This document shows positions 27,439 through 36,517 of a stretch of DNA of 64,000 nt, in pieces (positions within the stretch are counted from its first letter, which is position 1; every line of letters starts with the position of its first letter). Where the stretch lies: positions 248,001-312,000 of the forward strand of contig JAWUZD010000010.1 in NCBI GenBank assembly GCA_034110465.1. The letters are read 5' to 3'. Made by a program: the position numbers and the translations under genes. Under the pieces are notes generated by a model that worked only from the letters and a program-made list of their open reading frames with translations, did no database searches and was not told the DNA's origin. This DNA comes from Aurantibacter sp034110465. GTDB lineage: Bacteria; Bacteroidota; Bacteroidia; Flavobacteriales; Flavobacteriaceae.

Positions 27439-28710
27439 CTAATTATGTTGTATTGAATAATCTAATAAAAGTTTACCTTGATTGTTTGGTATTTTAGCAT
27501 CTGAATCATAATATTTACCATCTAAAATCTCAAAATCTGTAGTATTTTGTATCCAATCAGAAGTTTCTCCCTTATATTCTAAATAAGTTGTTATATAATA
27601 TATGCCTTTTTGTAAATTAAGTTTATCTAAATGAAAGCTTATTTTTTCAGCAACATTGTTGTTATTATCAAAAGACTGGATAGCAGTACTTAACCAAGCA
27701 TACTTCTGTCCTAGGCTATCATCAATTCTTATATCCAATCGTACATCTGAAACTTTTGCTTTAATATCATTTTGTAATTCAAACTGCAACATCAATGGCG
27801 AACCAACAGTGCCATGGAAATCTTTTCCATTAGTAGTAATAAGTATAGATTTTATTTTAACTAAACCATTCCCTTTTCTTTCCAAATCTTTAAACGATTC
27901 TTTATTTTTTTGCATCTGTACTAGATATAAATTTATTATATCTTCAACATTTCCAGTAGATTTAATTTTACCGTTTTCAAGTAAAATAGCTCTAGTACAT
28001 AAATTTTTAATTGCGCTCATATTATGACTAACAAATAAAACGGTACGTCCATCGGTTCTGGAAATATCCTGCATTTTCCCAATAGCTTTTTTCTGAAATT
28101 CTGAATCTCCAACTGCAAGAACCTCGTCAATCACCAATATTTCTGGCTCTAAAAATGCAGCAACAGCAAATGCTAGTCTAACTGTCATACCAGAAGAATA
28201 TCTTTTTACAGGTGTATCTATATAGCGTTGGCAACCAGAGAACTCAATAATTTCTTCAATTTTAGAAGAAATTTCGTTTTTAGTCATTCCCAAAATAGCG
28301 CCATTTAGGTATACATTTTCTCTACCCGTCATTTCACCATGAAACCCTGTACCAACTTCTAATAAAGAAGCAATACGACCTTTCGTTTTAATTTCCCCAG
28401 TAGTTGGACCTGTAACTTTAGATAGTATTTTTAATAGTGTAGATTTTCCTGCACCATTCTTTCCAATAATACCTAAAACTTCTCCTTTTTCAACTTCAAA
28501 ATTTATGTCTTGTAAAGCCCAAACATATTGAGAAGTTCCTTTAGTACTTCTATCATTGCTTTCTCCAACTCTTAGATAAGGATCTTCTTTGCCCCTTATT
28601 TTACTCCACCAACGGTTTAAATCATGGCTAATAGTACCTGTACCAACTAATCCTAAACGGTATTGTTTAGAAATGTTTTCAGCTTTTAAAATAATATCTT
28701 TCTTTACCAT
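27439..28710 (-). CDS. wzt: Polysaccharide ABC exporter ATPase with C-terminal Wzt domain
   Basis: 423 residues. The ATPase (about 1-250) has Walker A GIIGKNGAGKSTLLKILSKV, the ABC signature YSSGMTVRLAFAVAA, Walker B ILVIDEVLAVGD and the switch histidine in LFVSHNMSAI. The N-terminal insert before Walker A is typical of the Wzt/TagH type. Residues about 255-423 form a beta-rich extra domain (LERKGNGLVKIKSILITTNG onward) like the carbohydrate-binding domain of E. coli O9a Wzt. It energises export of a lipid-linked glycan through Wzm, encoded directly downstream. An extra domain suggests recognition of the glycan's end. Length fits the extended subgroup. Confidence 0.94.
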   Translation of the reverse strand: MVKKDIILKAENISKQYRLGLVGTGTISHDLNRWWSKIRGKEDPYLRVGESNDRSTKGTSQYVWALQDINFEVEKGEVLGIIGKNGAGKSTLLKILSKVTGPTTGEIKTKGRIASLLEVGTGFHGEMTGRENVYLNGAILGMTKNEISSKIEEIIEFSGCQRYIDTPVKRYSSGMTVRLAFAVAAFLEPEILVIDEVLAVGDSEFQKKAIGKMQDISRTDGRTVLFVSHNMSAIKNLCTRAILLENGKIKSTGNVEDIINLYLVQMQKNKESFKDLERKGNGLVKIKSILITTNGKDFHGTVGSPLMLQFELQNDIKAKVSDVRLDIRIDDSLGQKYAWLSTAIQSFDNNNNVAEKISFHLDKLNLQKGIYYITTYLEYKGETSDWIQNTTDFEILDGKYYDSDAKIPNNQGKLLLDYSIQHN

Positions 28711-28711
28711 A

Positions 28712-29590
28712 TTAAACTGTGTCGATAAATGATTTTTCCGTTTTATTAAAAATAACTAATCCAATTAAAAAGAATGCAATACTAACAATACCTGAATACA
28801 AAAAATTATATACAGAAAATTGACCAATACCTAAAGTCATGTACCTAAATATCTCAATTATAGTAGTCATTGGGTTATATTCTACGACCCAAGAATATTC
28901 TGGTATTTTTTCTTTAAAATAAGATAGTGGATACATTACTGCAGAGGCATACATTAACAATTGTACACCAAAACCTACTAAAAATGACAAATCTCTATAT
29001 TTTGTAGTTAAAGAAGAAGTAATCATTCCAAAGCCTAAACCAAACAACCCCATAAAAATAATTAATAATGGCAATAAGATTATAACAAACTGAGGTATTG
29101 CATTGGATGCTTTATCTGTAAAAAAAACGAAAAACACATAAAAAGAAATAAACACTAGTAATTGAATACCAAACTTTATAAGGTTTGAAAACACAACAGA
29201 TAAAGGTGTAATTACTCTAGGAAAATAAACCTTTCCAAAAATACCTTGATTAGCTTTAAAAGTGTCGCTAGTTCCTGTTAAACAAGACGCAAAATAATTC
29301 CAAGATGTAATTCCTGCTAGATTAAATAAAAACGAAGGAATACCATCACCTGTTGGAATGTTTGCTAAATTATTAAAAATTAAAGTAAAAATTATAGATG
29401 TAAACAAAGGCTGTATAAAATACCATAGTGGCCCTAAAACAGTTTGCTTATATTGTGTAATTATATCTCGTTTTACAAATAAAAATAGTAAATCTCTATA
29501 ACTCCAAATCTCTTTGAAGTTTAAATCTATTAGTTTATTTTTAGGAGAGATAGTATAAAGCCATTTCTCTGGAACTAAATTATTATTCAT
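28712..29590 (-). CDS. wzm: Polysaccharide ABC exporter permease
   Basis: 292 residues with six membrane segments in the ABC-2 arrangement. After a cytosolic start comes LFVKRDIITQYKQTVLGPLW, the conserved region that precedes the first membrane helix and contacts the ATPase, followed by YFIQPLFTSIIFTLIFNNLA. GLFGLGFGMITSSLTTKYRD and MYASAVMYPLSYFKEKIPEY are also typical of the Wzm/TagG family, and YNPMTTIIEIFRYMTLG is the last conserved block. It forms the transmembrane channel for the glycan and pairs with the ATPase 1 base away. The gene lies 5 bases downstream of the wzc-like gene. Confidence 0.94.
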   Translation of the reverse strand: MNNNLVPEKWLYTISPKNKLIDLNFKEIWSYRDLLFLFVKRDIITQYKQTVLGPLWYFIQPLFTSIIFTLIFNNLANIPTGDGIPSFLFNLAGITSWNYFASCLTGTSDTFKANQGIFGKVYFPRVITPLSVVFSNLIKFGIQLLVFISFYVFFVFFTDKASNAIPQFVIILLPLLIIFMGLFGLGFGMITSSLTTKYRDLSFLVGFGVQLLMYASAVMYPLSYFKEKIPEYSWVVEYNPMTTIIEIFRYMTLGIGQFSVYNFLYSGIVSIAFFLIGLVIFNKTEKSFIDTV

Positions 29591-29595
29591 ATTAT

Positions 29596-32061
29596 TTAAC
29601 TTATTCCTTTTTTAAAGATATTAACAACCTTACTAAAAAAGGTTTCTTTTTTCTCTACTTGATGATATCCATTGGCATAATTTCCATAACCATAACCGTA
29701 ACCATAGCCATAGCCATAACCATATCTTCCCTTAACATCATAATGATTATAGATTACACTTACGTTTTGTAATTCTTTATTCTTGTATTTAGAATTAACC
29801 AAGTCCAACATGCCTTTTTCTGTATAATCTTGTCTAACTACATATATAGATGCATCCGTATATTTAATTAGTTCGAAAGCATCGGAAACTAATCCTACTG
29901 GTGGTGTGTCTAAAATAACATAATCGTAATTTGCTTTTAAGTCTTCCATAAAAGCATCAATATTATCACCAATTAACAATTCTGATGGATTTGGAGGAAT
30001 TGGCCCAGATACTATTACATCTAAATTATTTATTTTAGTAGACTGCGTAACTTCTTCTAGAGATTTCTGTCCAATTAAGTAGTTAACAACACCAAAATCG
30101 TTAGTAATACCAAAGTCATCGAATATTTTAGGTTTACGTAAATCAAAGCCAACCAAAATAGTTTTCTTTCCGCTTAACGCAAAAACTGTTGCTATATTAA
30201 TTGAACAAAATGTTTTTCCTTCACCACTAATAGAAGATGTTAATAAAACAGTTTTAGAGCCTTCAATCTTTTTCTTTTGATAAAAGAAAGACAGATTAGA
30301 CCTAATAGCTCTAAAAGATTCTGATATAGCGGATTTTGGCCCATTAAAAACAGCTAAATTGTTATCTGTTTCATTTTTACCTACTACACCTAATAATGGT
30401 ATTGTGGTTAAATTGCTTAACTCTTGAGGGCTATGTAGTTTTTTATCAAAAAAGGTCAATACAAATCCTAAAACAACAAATGGAGTTAAAGATGCAAATA
30501 AGGCAAACACATATCTAATGTTTAAGTTTACAGACTGTTTAGACTGACCTACATCTTTTGCTGGTTCTATTATTTGAATGTCGCTTACATTAGAGGCTTT
30601 AATTAAATCAGCTTCTCCACGCTTTGCCAAATATAAATTATAAGTAGTTTCACTTAACAAGTATTTTCTCTCAATAGCTTGAAGTTTTTGTTGATTCTCG
30701 GGTAATTTTGAATAATCGCTTCTTAAAGCACCTATTCTATTATTTAAAGATTGTATTTGATAACCAATTGTTGTTTGTACTGAACTAATATTCTCTAGCA
30801 AAACTTGTTTCAAACCATTAATTTGCCTGTTTAAATCTTTAAAAATAGCGGCATCACTTCTTAAAGATTCTTCTAAATTAGATTTCCTTAACGATAAAGC
30901 AGTGATTCTTGTAATATTTGCTGAAATATTTGGATCTTTTACGCCTTCTAATGCTGGTGTTGGAATATTTGTAAAAGACGCACTAGTTTCTAAATAGTTT
31001 TTAAGAATATTATAAGATATTACATCTTCATTCAAAGCTTCTTTTTGCTTTTTAAAATCTTCCATTTTAGAAGTAAGAGTAGTACTCTCAAGTTCTATAT
31101 CAAAAATATTTTTATCTTTCTTAAAATTATTTAATGAATCTGCATTATCCGTTAATTGATCTTTAACTCTAGAAAGTTGATCATCAATAAATTTAATAGT
31201 ATTAGTAGCAAATTCATTTTTTTTAGCCAGTTGATCTCTCTCTAAAATAAAGGTGCTTGTATTTAAATAATCTATTATTTCTGCCTTATTTTTATTTGTC
31301 AATAATAATGTTAATAATGGTGACCCTGGAGAATTAGTAATTGCAAATGAATTAGCATATTGAGACACACTACTATTAAAGTTAGAAAACTGAATATAAA
31401 ACTCATCACCTTTCTTTATTTCAAAATCATTTCTTAATGTTACAACTCCTTTTAAATATGGCAAATCAATAAGCTCATTTAAGCTAAATTGTTTTTTAAA
31501 CACACTTTTAGAAACCTCTTTTACTTCTACCTTTTTAGTTATAAAATTCTGAGTATTAATACTTGTTGATTCTCCAAAATCTATCTCTAAGCTATAAGAA
31601 TTGTTTGACACAAAACTAATCTTAATAGGAATGTCTAATAATTGTTGAGCACTATCGGACTGGACAAATCTAAATGGCGTTTGACCATAAACGTTAGTTT
31701 TATAAAAACGACCTTGCTTTAAATATTTTAAATATAATTTTAGACTATCAACTACTTTTTCATGATGCTTCCTTGATTTTAAACTTAAAACCACATTTTG
31801 AACTTTCCCAGATATACCACCGTAATTAAAAACTAAACTTGTGTTCCCAGTAAAAAGTGGGTTTTTATCGTCTTGAACTGATATTTTTGATGTTAATGTA
31901 TAAGGAAATTCTCTTCTAATATTTTGATGATAAACTGTATACATCAAAATTATTAACACTAATAAAAACCATTTCCAATAACTAATTACACGAAATATAA
32001 AAGCTTTTAAGTCGAAACTTAAAGCCATATTGTTTTCAGTGTTTTTTATGTCTTGATCCAT
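29596..32061 (-). CDS. wzc: Wzc-like polysaccharide co-polymerase and tyrosine autokinase
   Basis: 821 residues. Two membrane helices (about 25-45 and 515-537) flank a long periplasmic region with coiled-coil stretches (about 270-480). The cytosolic kinase has Walker A SSISGEGKT (609-617), Walker A' LVGFDLRKPK (Asp640) and Walker B YVILDTPPVG (Asp718). The C terminus holds seven Tyr-Gly pairs (780-793) and further tyrosines that would be autophosphorylation sites. It regulates assembly and export with Wza, encoded 3 bases upstream. No cognate phosphatase (Wzb) gene is seen in the window. The kinase is usually linked to Wzx/Wzy systems, whereas the exporter here is Wzm/Wzt. Confidence 0.95.
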   Translation of the reverse strand: MDQDIKNTENNMALSFDLKAFIFRVISYWKWFLLVLIILMYTVYHQNIRREFPYTLTSKISVQDDKNPLFTGNTSLVFNYGGISGKVQNVVLSLKSRKHHEKVVDSLKLYLKYLKQGRFYKTNVYGQTPFRFVQSDSAQQLLDIPIKISFVSNNSYSLEIDFGESTSINTQNFITKKVEVKEVSKSVFKKQFSLNELIDLPYLKGVVTLRNDFEIKKGDEFYIQFSNFNSSVSQYANSFAITNSPGSPLLTLLLTNKNKAEIIDYLNTSTFILERDQLAKKNEFATNTIKFIDDQLSRVKDQLTDNADSLNNFKKDKNIFDIELESTTLTSKMEDFKKQKEALNEDVISYNILKNYLETSASFTNIPTPALEGVKDPNISANITRITALSLRKSNLEESLRSDAAIFKDLNRQINGLKQVLLENISSVQTTIGYQIQSLNNRIGALRSDYSKLPENQQKLQAIERKYLLSETTYNLYLAKRGEADLIKASNVSDIQIIEPAKDVGQSKQSVNLNIRYVFALFASLTPFVVLGFVLTFFDKKLHSPQELSNLTTIPLLGVVGKNETDNNLAVFNGPKSAISESFRAIRSNLSFFYQKKKIEGSKTVLLTSSISGEGKTFCSINIATVFALSGKKTILVGFDLRKPKIFDDFGITNDFGVVNYLIGQKSLEEVTQSTKINNLDVIVSGPIPPNPSELLIGDNIDAFMEDLKANYDYVILDTPPVGLVSDAFELIKYTDASIYVVRQDYTEKGMLDLVNSKYKNKELQNVSVIYNHYDVKGRYGYGYGYGYGYGYGNYANGYHQVEKKETFFSKVVNIFKKGIS
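29683..29724 (-). repeat. Hexanucleotide repeat encoding seven Tyr-Gly pairs
   Basis: Seven consecutive six-base units (ACCATA/GCCATA/ACCGTA/TCCATA on the plus strand) encode (Tyr-Gly)7 in the tail of the Wzc-like kinase. Units differ at synonymous positions, so it is an imperfect repeat kept by protein selection, but in-frame expansion or contraction remains possible and would change the number of phosphorylatable tyrosines. Confidence 0.95.
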
Positions 32062-32064
32062 TTA

Positions 32065-32862
32065 TTATAGGTTTCTAGCTAAGAAATATGTTGAAATAAT
32101 TACTGAAAAAATAGAAGCAATAGTTGTAAATGTCTGTGTTGCTGTTTGTCCCGCACCTAAAGACTTACGTTTTAAGGGTTTTACCATAATTATATCATTT
32201 GGTTTTATAAAATAAAACTCAGATTGCATAGCTACTTTGTCAGTCAAATCTATATGGTGAATTTTTTGCCCTTCAGGATACTGCCTTACAATTAAAACAT
32301 CGGTTCTATCTCCCGTTTGCAAAATATCTCCAGAATTAGCAATAGCTTCAATAATATTTACACGATCTTGAAACAAGACTTGATTTCCAGGAATCGCTAT
32401 TTCTCCTAAAGCAGTGTATTTTAATCCTGCTAATTTCACGGTTATGTAAACAATTTGCTCTTTTTTAATATACTTTTCGTGCAAGGACTTATCTAATTTA
32501 GCCTCTATTTCAAGTAAGGTATACCCCAAAACATTAATCTTTCCTAAAATTGGAAATTCAATATTACCATGTAAGTCTACACTATTACCATTAAAATATA
32601 AGGTTTCTTGAGTATTACCGGGGTTTTCAGTTGTTTGATTAAAAATAGCTAATGCCTTTTGTACATCTTCTTCTTGAACTTTAAAAGACACTTTTAACTG
32701 GTCATTAATTTGTACCCTATAAGGCTTAGAAGCTTCTTTAATTGCTAAAGAATCTTCTACCACAGTTCCTTTATCTTGTAAATAAACCACATCTTTGTTA
32801 GTGATACAAGAACTAAAAGAAATCAATGCTACTAGTATAAAAAGTAGTGACTTTAAACTCAT
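32065..32862 (-). CDS. wza: Wza-like polysaccharide export lipoprotein
   Basis: 265 residues. A lipoprotein signal peptide ends in LISFSSC, with Cys19 as the lipidated residue. The polysaccharide-export domain begins with YRVQINDQLKVSFK (about 48-61), and HGNIEFPILGKINVLGYTLL plus YTALGEIAIPGNQVLFQDRV are its beta-rich motifs (SLBB-type). A final hydrophobic stretch (about 243-262) would form the outer-membrane-spanning helix. It is the outer-membrane gate working with the Wzc-like protein 3 bases downstream. It is the first gene of the operon, 24 bases from a good promoter. Length is shorter than E. coli Wza (about 380), as is common for Bacteroidota. Confidence 0.92.
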   Translation of the reverse strand: MSLKSLLFILVALISFSSCITNKDVVYLQDKGTVVEDSLAIKEASKPYRVQINDQLKVSFKVQEEDVQKALAIFNQTTENPGNTQETLYFNGNSVDLHGNIEFPILGKINVLGYTLLEIEAKLDKSLHEKYIKKEQIVYITVKLAGLKYTALGEIAIPGNQVLFQDRVNIIEAIANSGDILQTGDRTDVLIVRQYPEGQKIHHIDLTDKVAMQSEFYFIKPNDIIMVKPLKRKSLGAGQTATQTFTTIASIFSVIISTYFLARNL

Positions 32863-32885
32863 TTTCTTTTAAAATTAAATGAACA

Positions 32886-32915
32886 CAAATATAAGTTTTA
32901 GCCACTAATAACAAA
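32886..32915 (-). promoter_or_regulatory. Promoter of the polysaccharide operon
   Basis: On the minus strand TTTG (32915-32912) is followed after 18 bases by TATATTTG (32893-32886). This fits the Bacteroidota sigma factor consensus TTTG-N17-23-TAnnTTTG in both elements. Transcription should begin near 32880, giving a leader of under 20 bases before the wza ATG at 32862. Confidence 0.8.
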
Positions 32916-32969
32916 ACTTTAAAGCGGTTTTTATAAATTTTGTCCTTAATTTGCAGCAAAAATATTATT

Positions 32970-34844
32970 GTGAATTATCTTACTGTTGAAAATATTTCAA
33001 AATCTTACGGCGAATTAGCCTTATTCCAAGACATTTCTTTTAGTGTACACAAGGATCAAAAGATAGCGTTTGTAGCTAAAAATGGGTCCGGAAAAACCTC
33101 TATTTTAAATATGCTTGCAGGTCTAGATAATCCAGATTCTGGTAATATTATTTTTAGAAAAGATGTTAAAATTTCTTTTTTACCTCAAGAACCTATTTTA
33201 AATCCTGATTTAACTGTTGAGGAAAGTATTTTTGATGTTGAAAACGACACACTTAAAATTATAAAAAACTACGAACAAGCATTACTAAATCCAGAAGACG
33301 AAGAAGTTTACCAACGTGCTTTTGAACAAATGGATAGTAATAATGCTTGGGATTTTGAAACACAATACAAGCAAATCCTTTCAAAACTAAAACTTGATAA
33401 TTTAGATCAAAAAGTAAGCACAATGTCTGGTGGACAAAAAAAGCGTTTATCCCTAGCTAATGCTTTAATTAACAAACCTGATTTATTAATTTTAGATGAA
33501 CCTACAAATCATTTAGATTTAGAAATGATTGAATGGCTAGAAGCTTTTTTTGCTAAAGAAAACATAACCCTTTTTATGGTTACTCACGACAGGTATTTCC
33601 TAGAACGTGTTTGTAACGAAATAATAGAGTTAGATCACGGAAAAATGTATAATTACAAAGGTAATTATAGCTATTACTTAGAAAAAAAGGAAGCTAGAAT
33701 TGAGCAGTTTGAAACCGAAACCAACAAAGCGAAACAGCTTTACAAAAAGGAATTAGGCTGGATGCGTAAGCAACCTAAAGCGCGTACCACTAAATCTAAA
33801 TCTAGAATAGACGATTTCACAGAAATTAAACATAAAGCACATCTTAGACGTCAAGATCACGTTATGGAGCTAGAGCTTAATATGGAACGTTTAGGAACTA
33901 AAATTGTAGAGTTCCACAAAGTATCTAAAGCGTTTAAAGACAAAATTATTTTAGACAAATTTGAATACAATTTCCAAAAAAGTGACCGTATTGGTATTAT
34001 TGGGAAAAACGGAACAGGTAAATCGACCTTTTTAAATATTTTAACTGGAACAAATCAACCAGATTCTGGTAGAGTAACGACTGGAGAAACAATAAAATTT
34101 GGGTATTACACACAAAGTGGAATTAAGCCTAAACCAAAACAAAAAGTAATTGATATTCTTAAAGAATATGGAGACCATATTCCACTAAAAAAAGGACGTA
34201 CAATTAGTGCGCAACAATTATTAGAGCGTTTTTTATTCGACAGAAAAAAGCAATACGATTTTGTAGAAAAACTAAGTGGTGGAGAACGCAAACGTTTATA
34301 TCTATGTACCGTTTTAATTCAGAATCCAAACTTCTTAATTCTAGATGAGCCTACTAACGATTTAGATATTGTAACCTTAAATGTACTTGAAGATTTCTTA
34401 TTAGATTTTCCAGGCTGTTTAATGGTTGTATCTCACGATCGTTATTTTATGGATAAAATTGTAGATCATTTATTTGTTTTTAGAGGAAATGGTGTTATTG
34501 AAGATTTCCCTGGTAATTATTCAGATTTCAGAGCTTATGATGGCAGTAAAGACCCTAAACCCGAATTAAATACAGCATCTAAAGAAACCGTAAAAGAAAA
34601 GCAATCTTGGAAAAAAGATAACAAAAATACACTAAGTTATAACGAACAGAAAGAATACAAAAACTTAGAAAGTAAGATAAAGAGTTTAGAATTTGATAAA
34701 ACGGAATTAGAACAAAAATTTTTAAATCCAGATTTAACACAAGATCAAATTTTAGAGCTATCATCTAAAGTGCAAAAAATTATAGACGCTATTGAAGAAA
34801 AAGAAATGCGTTGGCTAGAATTAACTGAGAAATTGGAAAATTAA
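32970..34844 (+). CDS. ABC-F family ATPase
   Basis: 624 residues from the GTG at 32970; this removes a short upstream extension and gives the family-typical start NYLTVENISKSYGE. Two ATPase domains are present. The first has Walker A VAKNGSGKTSI, signature MSGGQKKRLSLANAL and Walker B LLILDEPTNHLD; the second has GIIGKNGTGKSTF, LSGGERKRLYLC and FLILDEPTNDLD. A basic linker (ARIEQFETETNKAKQLYKKE and following) joins them, and the last 80 residues form a predicted coiled coil (ESKIKSLEFDKTELEQKFLN). No membrane domain is present, so it is a ribosome-acting ABC-F protein, most like the Uup type. It is divergent from the polysaccharide operon. Confidence 0.93.
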   Translation: MNYLTVENISKSYGELALFQDISFSVHKDQKIAFVAKNGSGKTSILNMLAGLDNPDSGNIIFRKDVKISFLPQEPILNPDLTVEESIFDVENDTLKIIKNYEQALLNPEDEEVYQRAFEQMDSNNAWDFETQYKQILSKLKLDNLDQKVSTMSGGQKKRLSLANALINKPDLLILDEPTNHLDLEMIEWLEAFFAKENITLFMVTHDRYFLERVCNEIIELDHGKMYNYKGNYSYYLEKKEARIEQFETETNKAKQLYKKELGWMRKQPKARTTKSKSRIDDFTEIKHKAHLRRQDHVMELELNMERLGTKIVEFHKVSKAFKDKIILDKFEYNFQKSDRIGIIGKNGTGKSTFLNILTGTNQPDSGRVTTGETIKFGYYTQSGIKPKPKQKVIDILKEYGDHIPLKKGRTISAQQLLERFLFDRKKQYDFVEKLSGGERKRLYLCTVLIQNPNFLILDEPTNDLDIVTLNVLEDFLLDFPGCLMVVSHDRYFMDKIVDHLFVFRGNGVIEDFPGNYSDFRAYDGSKDPKPELNTASKETVKEKQSWKKDNKNTLSYNEQKEYKNLESKIKSLEFDKTELEQKFLNPDLTQDQILELSSKVQKIIDAIEEKEMRWLELTEKLEN

Positions 34845-34905
34845 TATTCTATCCAAAATTATTAGTTTATCAGATCTATTTTTAATTTTTTAATCTCAAA
34901 AAGAA

Positions 34906-35679
34906 GTGTGGCATCAAATTAAATCTTACATAAAATTCCTTTTAAAATCCTCCAATCAACATGGTGTACATTCGCCATTTGTTTATAATTTGGTAACTAA
35001 ATGCTTTTATGATAAAAAGCGCTATTCAACATATAAAGATTTAAAAAACTATAAGTCAGATTTATTAAAGAATGATATATCCATAGAAGTTACAGATTTA
35101 GGAAAAGGATCACGAATTTCTAACAAAACTAGAAGAAGAATTACTAGTATTGCAAAAAATGCAGGAAGCACAAAAAAAAGAGCACAACTACTCTATCGCT
35201 TATCCCATTATTTTAAATTTGAAAACAGTTTAGAATTAGGAACCTCTTTAGGTATTGCGACTTATGCGCTACACAAAGGAAATCCAGAAGGAAAAATCAC
35301 ATCTATTGAAGGTTGCCCAAATATAGCAGACTTTACAACTCAAAATTTAAAAAAGAATAACACAAAAAACATCTCGATTCTAAATTCTGATATTTCTAAA
35401 AGTTTAGACAACTTAAAGGATGAAACATTCGATTTTGTTTTTTTAGATGGTAATCATCAAAAAGCACCAACTTTAAGTTATTTCGAATCGCTTTTAAATA
35501 ACATTACAAACGATTCTATATTTATATTTGATGATATTTACTGGTCTAAAGAAATGACTGAAGCTTGGGAAACAATAAAAAACCATCCAAAAGTTACAGT
35601 TACTATAGATTCTTATTGGTGCGGATTTGTGTTTTTTAGAAAAGAACAAGAAAAAGAGCATTTTACAATTAGACTGTAA
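34906..35679 (+). CDS. Class I SAM-dependent methyltransferase
   Basis: 257 residues, GTG start. SLELGTSLGIATYALHKGNP is the SAM-binding loop (E-L-G-T-S-x-G), KITSIEGCPNIADF the acidic strand, and FDFVFLDGNHQKAPTLSYFE the metal or substrate-side motif seen in small O-methyltransferases. SIFIFDDIYWSKEMTEAWE completes this pattern. The acceptor is not known. Its N-terminal segment (QHGVHSPFVYNLVTKCFY) is common in flavobacterial homologues of unknown function. It follows the ABC-F gene by 61 bases without an obvious terminator, so the two may share a transcript. Confidence 0.82.
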   Translation: MWHQIKSYIKFLLKSSNQHGVHSPFVYNLVTKCFYDKKRYSTYKDLKNYKSDLLKNDISIEVTDLGKGSRISNKTRRRITSIAKNAGSTKKRAQLLYRLSHYFKFENSLELGTSLGIATYALHKGNPEGKITSIEGCPNIADFTTQNLKKNNTKNISILNSDISKSLDNLKDETFDFVFLDGNHQKAPTLSYFESLLNNITNDSIFIFDDIYWSKEMTEAWETIKNHPKVTVTIDSYWCGFVFFRKEQEKEHFTIRL

Positions 35680-35787
35680 ACTCGACTAACTTTTAACAAA
35701 AACCACTTCACTATTTAAATCAAAACTTATAACTTCGTCTGAGTAAATTCTTCAGACTAACAACTACAACATCAAAGACTATCAGAA

Positions 35788-36360
35788 ATGAAAATATATA
35801 CTAAAACAGGAGATAAAGGTACAACCGCATTATTTGGCGGAACACGTGTTCCAAAACATCATATTAGAATTGACAGTTACGGAACTGTAGACGAATTAAA
35901 CTCGCACATTGGTTTAATTCGCGATCAAGATATGAACGAATTATACAAAAATGTATTAATTATAATTCAAGATAAATTATTTACCGTTGGCGCTATCTTA
36001 GCTACAGATCCAGAAAAGGCAACACTTAAAAATGGAAAAGAACGTTTAAATATTCCAAAAATAACCGAAGAAGATATTAAGTTATTAGAAGATGAAATGG
36101 ATAGAATGAACGAATCCTTGCCTCCAATGACGCATTTTGTATTACCTGGAGGACATACAACTGTGTCATATTGTCACATTGCGCGTTGTGTTTGTAGAAG
36201 AGCAGAACGTTTAGCATCAGCACTTAACGAATTAGAACCCTTTTTACCAGAAGCTTTAAAATACCTAAATAGACTATCTGACTATCTTTTTGTGTTGGCA
36301 CGAAAGTTGTCCAATGACTTACAAGCTAACGAAGTAAAATGGATTCCGGAAAAACACTAA
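35788..36360 (+). CDS. PduO-type cob(I)alamin adenosyltransferase
   Basis: 190 residues. The N-terminal ATP-binding motif is YTKTGDKGTTALFGGTRVPK, followed by SYGTVDELNSHIGL, and the C-terminal half has CRRAERLA and YLNRLSDYLFVLAR, both signatures of the PduO/MMAB family. It converts cob(I)alamin and ATP to adenosylcobalamin, the cofactor of methylmalonyl-CoA mutase. The MeaB/ArgK GTPase that serves that mutase is encoded 7 kb away, though the mutase itself is outside the window. Upstream the leader contains a small stem-loop (35737-35757, GTCTGA/TCAGAC arms) of unknown relevance. Confidence 0.93.
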   Translation: MKIYTKTGDKGTTALFGGTRVPKHHIRIDSYGTVDELNSHIGLIRDQDMNELYKNVLIIIQDKLFTVGAILATDPEKATLKNGKERLNIPKITEEDIKLLEDEMDRMNESLPPMTHFVLPGGHTTVSYCHIARCVCRRAERLASALNELEPFLPEALKYLNRLSDYLFVLARKLSNDLQANEVKWIPEKH

Positions 36361-36463
36361 ATCCAACTAAGTTAATAACGTTCATTAACAGCAATAATCA
36401 ATAGGAGAATTGGCACTATTTTAATGTTAACAAAATTATAACACGTAATTAATCAACATTTAG

Positions 36464-36494
36464 TTTGCATATTTCAACTAAAAAATTATTTTTG
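36464..36494 (+). promoter_or_regulatory. Promoter of the DUF2795-family gene
   Basis: TTTG at 36464-36467 and TATTTTTG at 36487-36494 are separated by 19 bases, a full match to the Bacteroidota TTTG-N17-23-TAnnTTTG consensus. The start codon is at 36518, so the leader would be about 18 bases. Confidence 0.75.
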
Positions 36495-36517
36495 CAAAAA
36501 TTAAAACATACAAATAC

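Noticed and set aside
29683..29724. Tandem CCATAA-type repeat resembling telomere or CRISPR repeats
   Set aside because: It is an in-frame part of the wzc-like gene and encodes Tyr-Gly pairs; there are no spacers.
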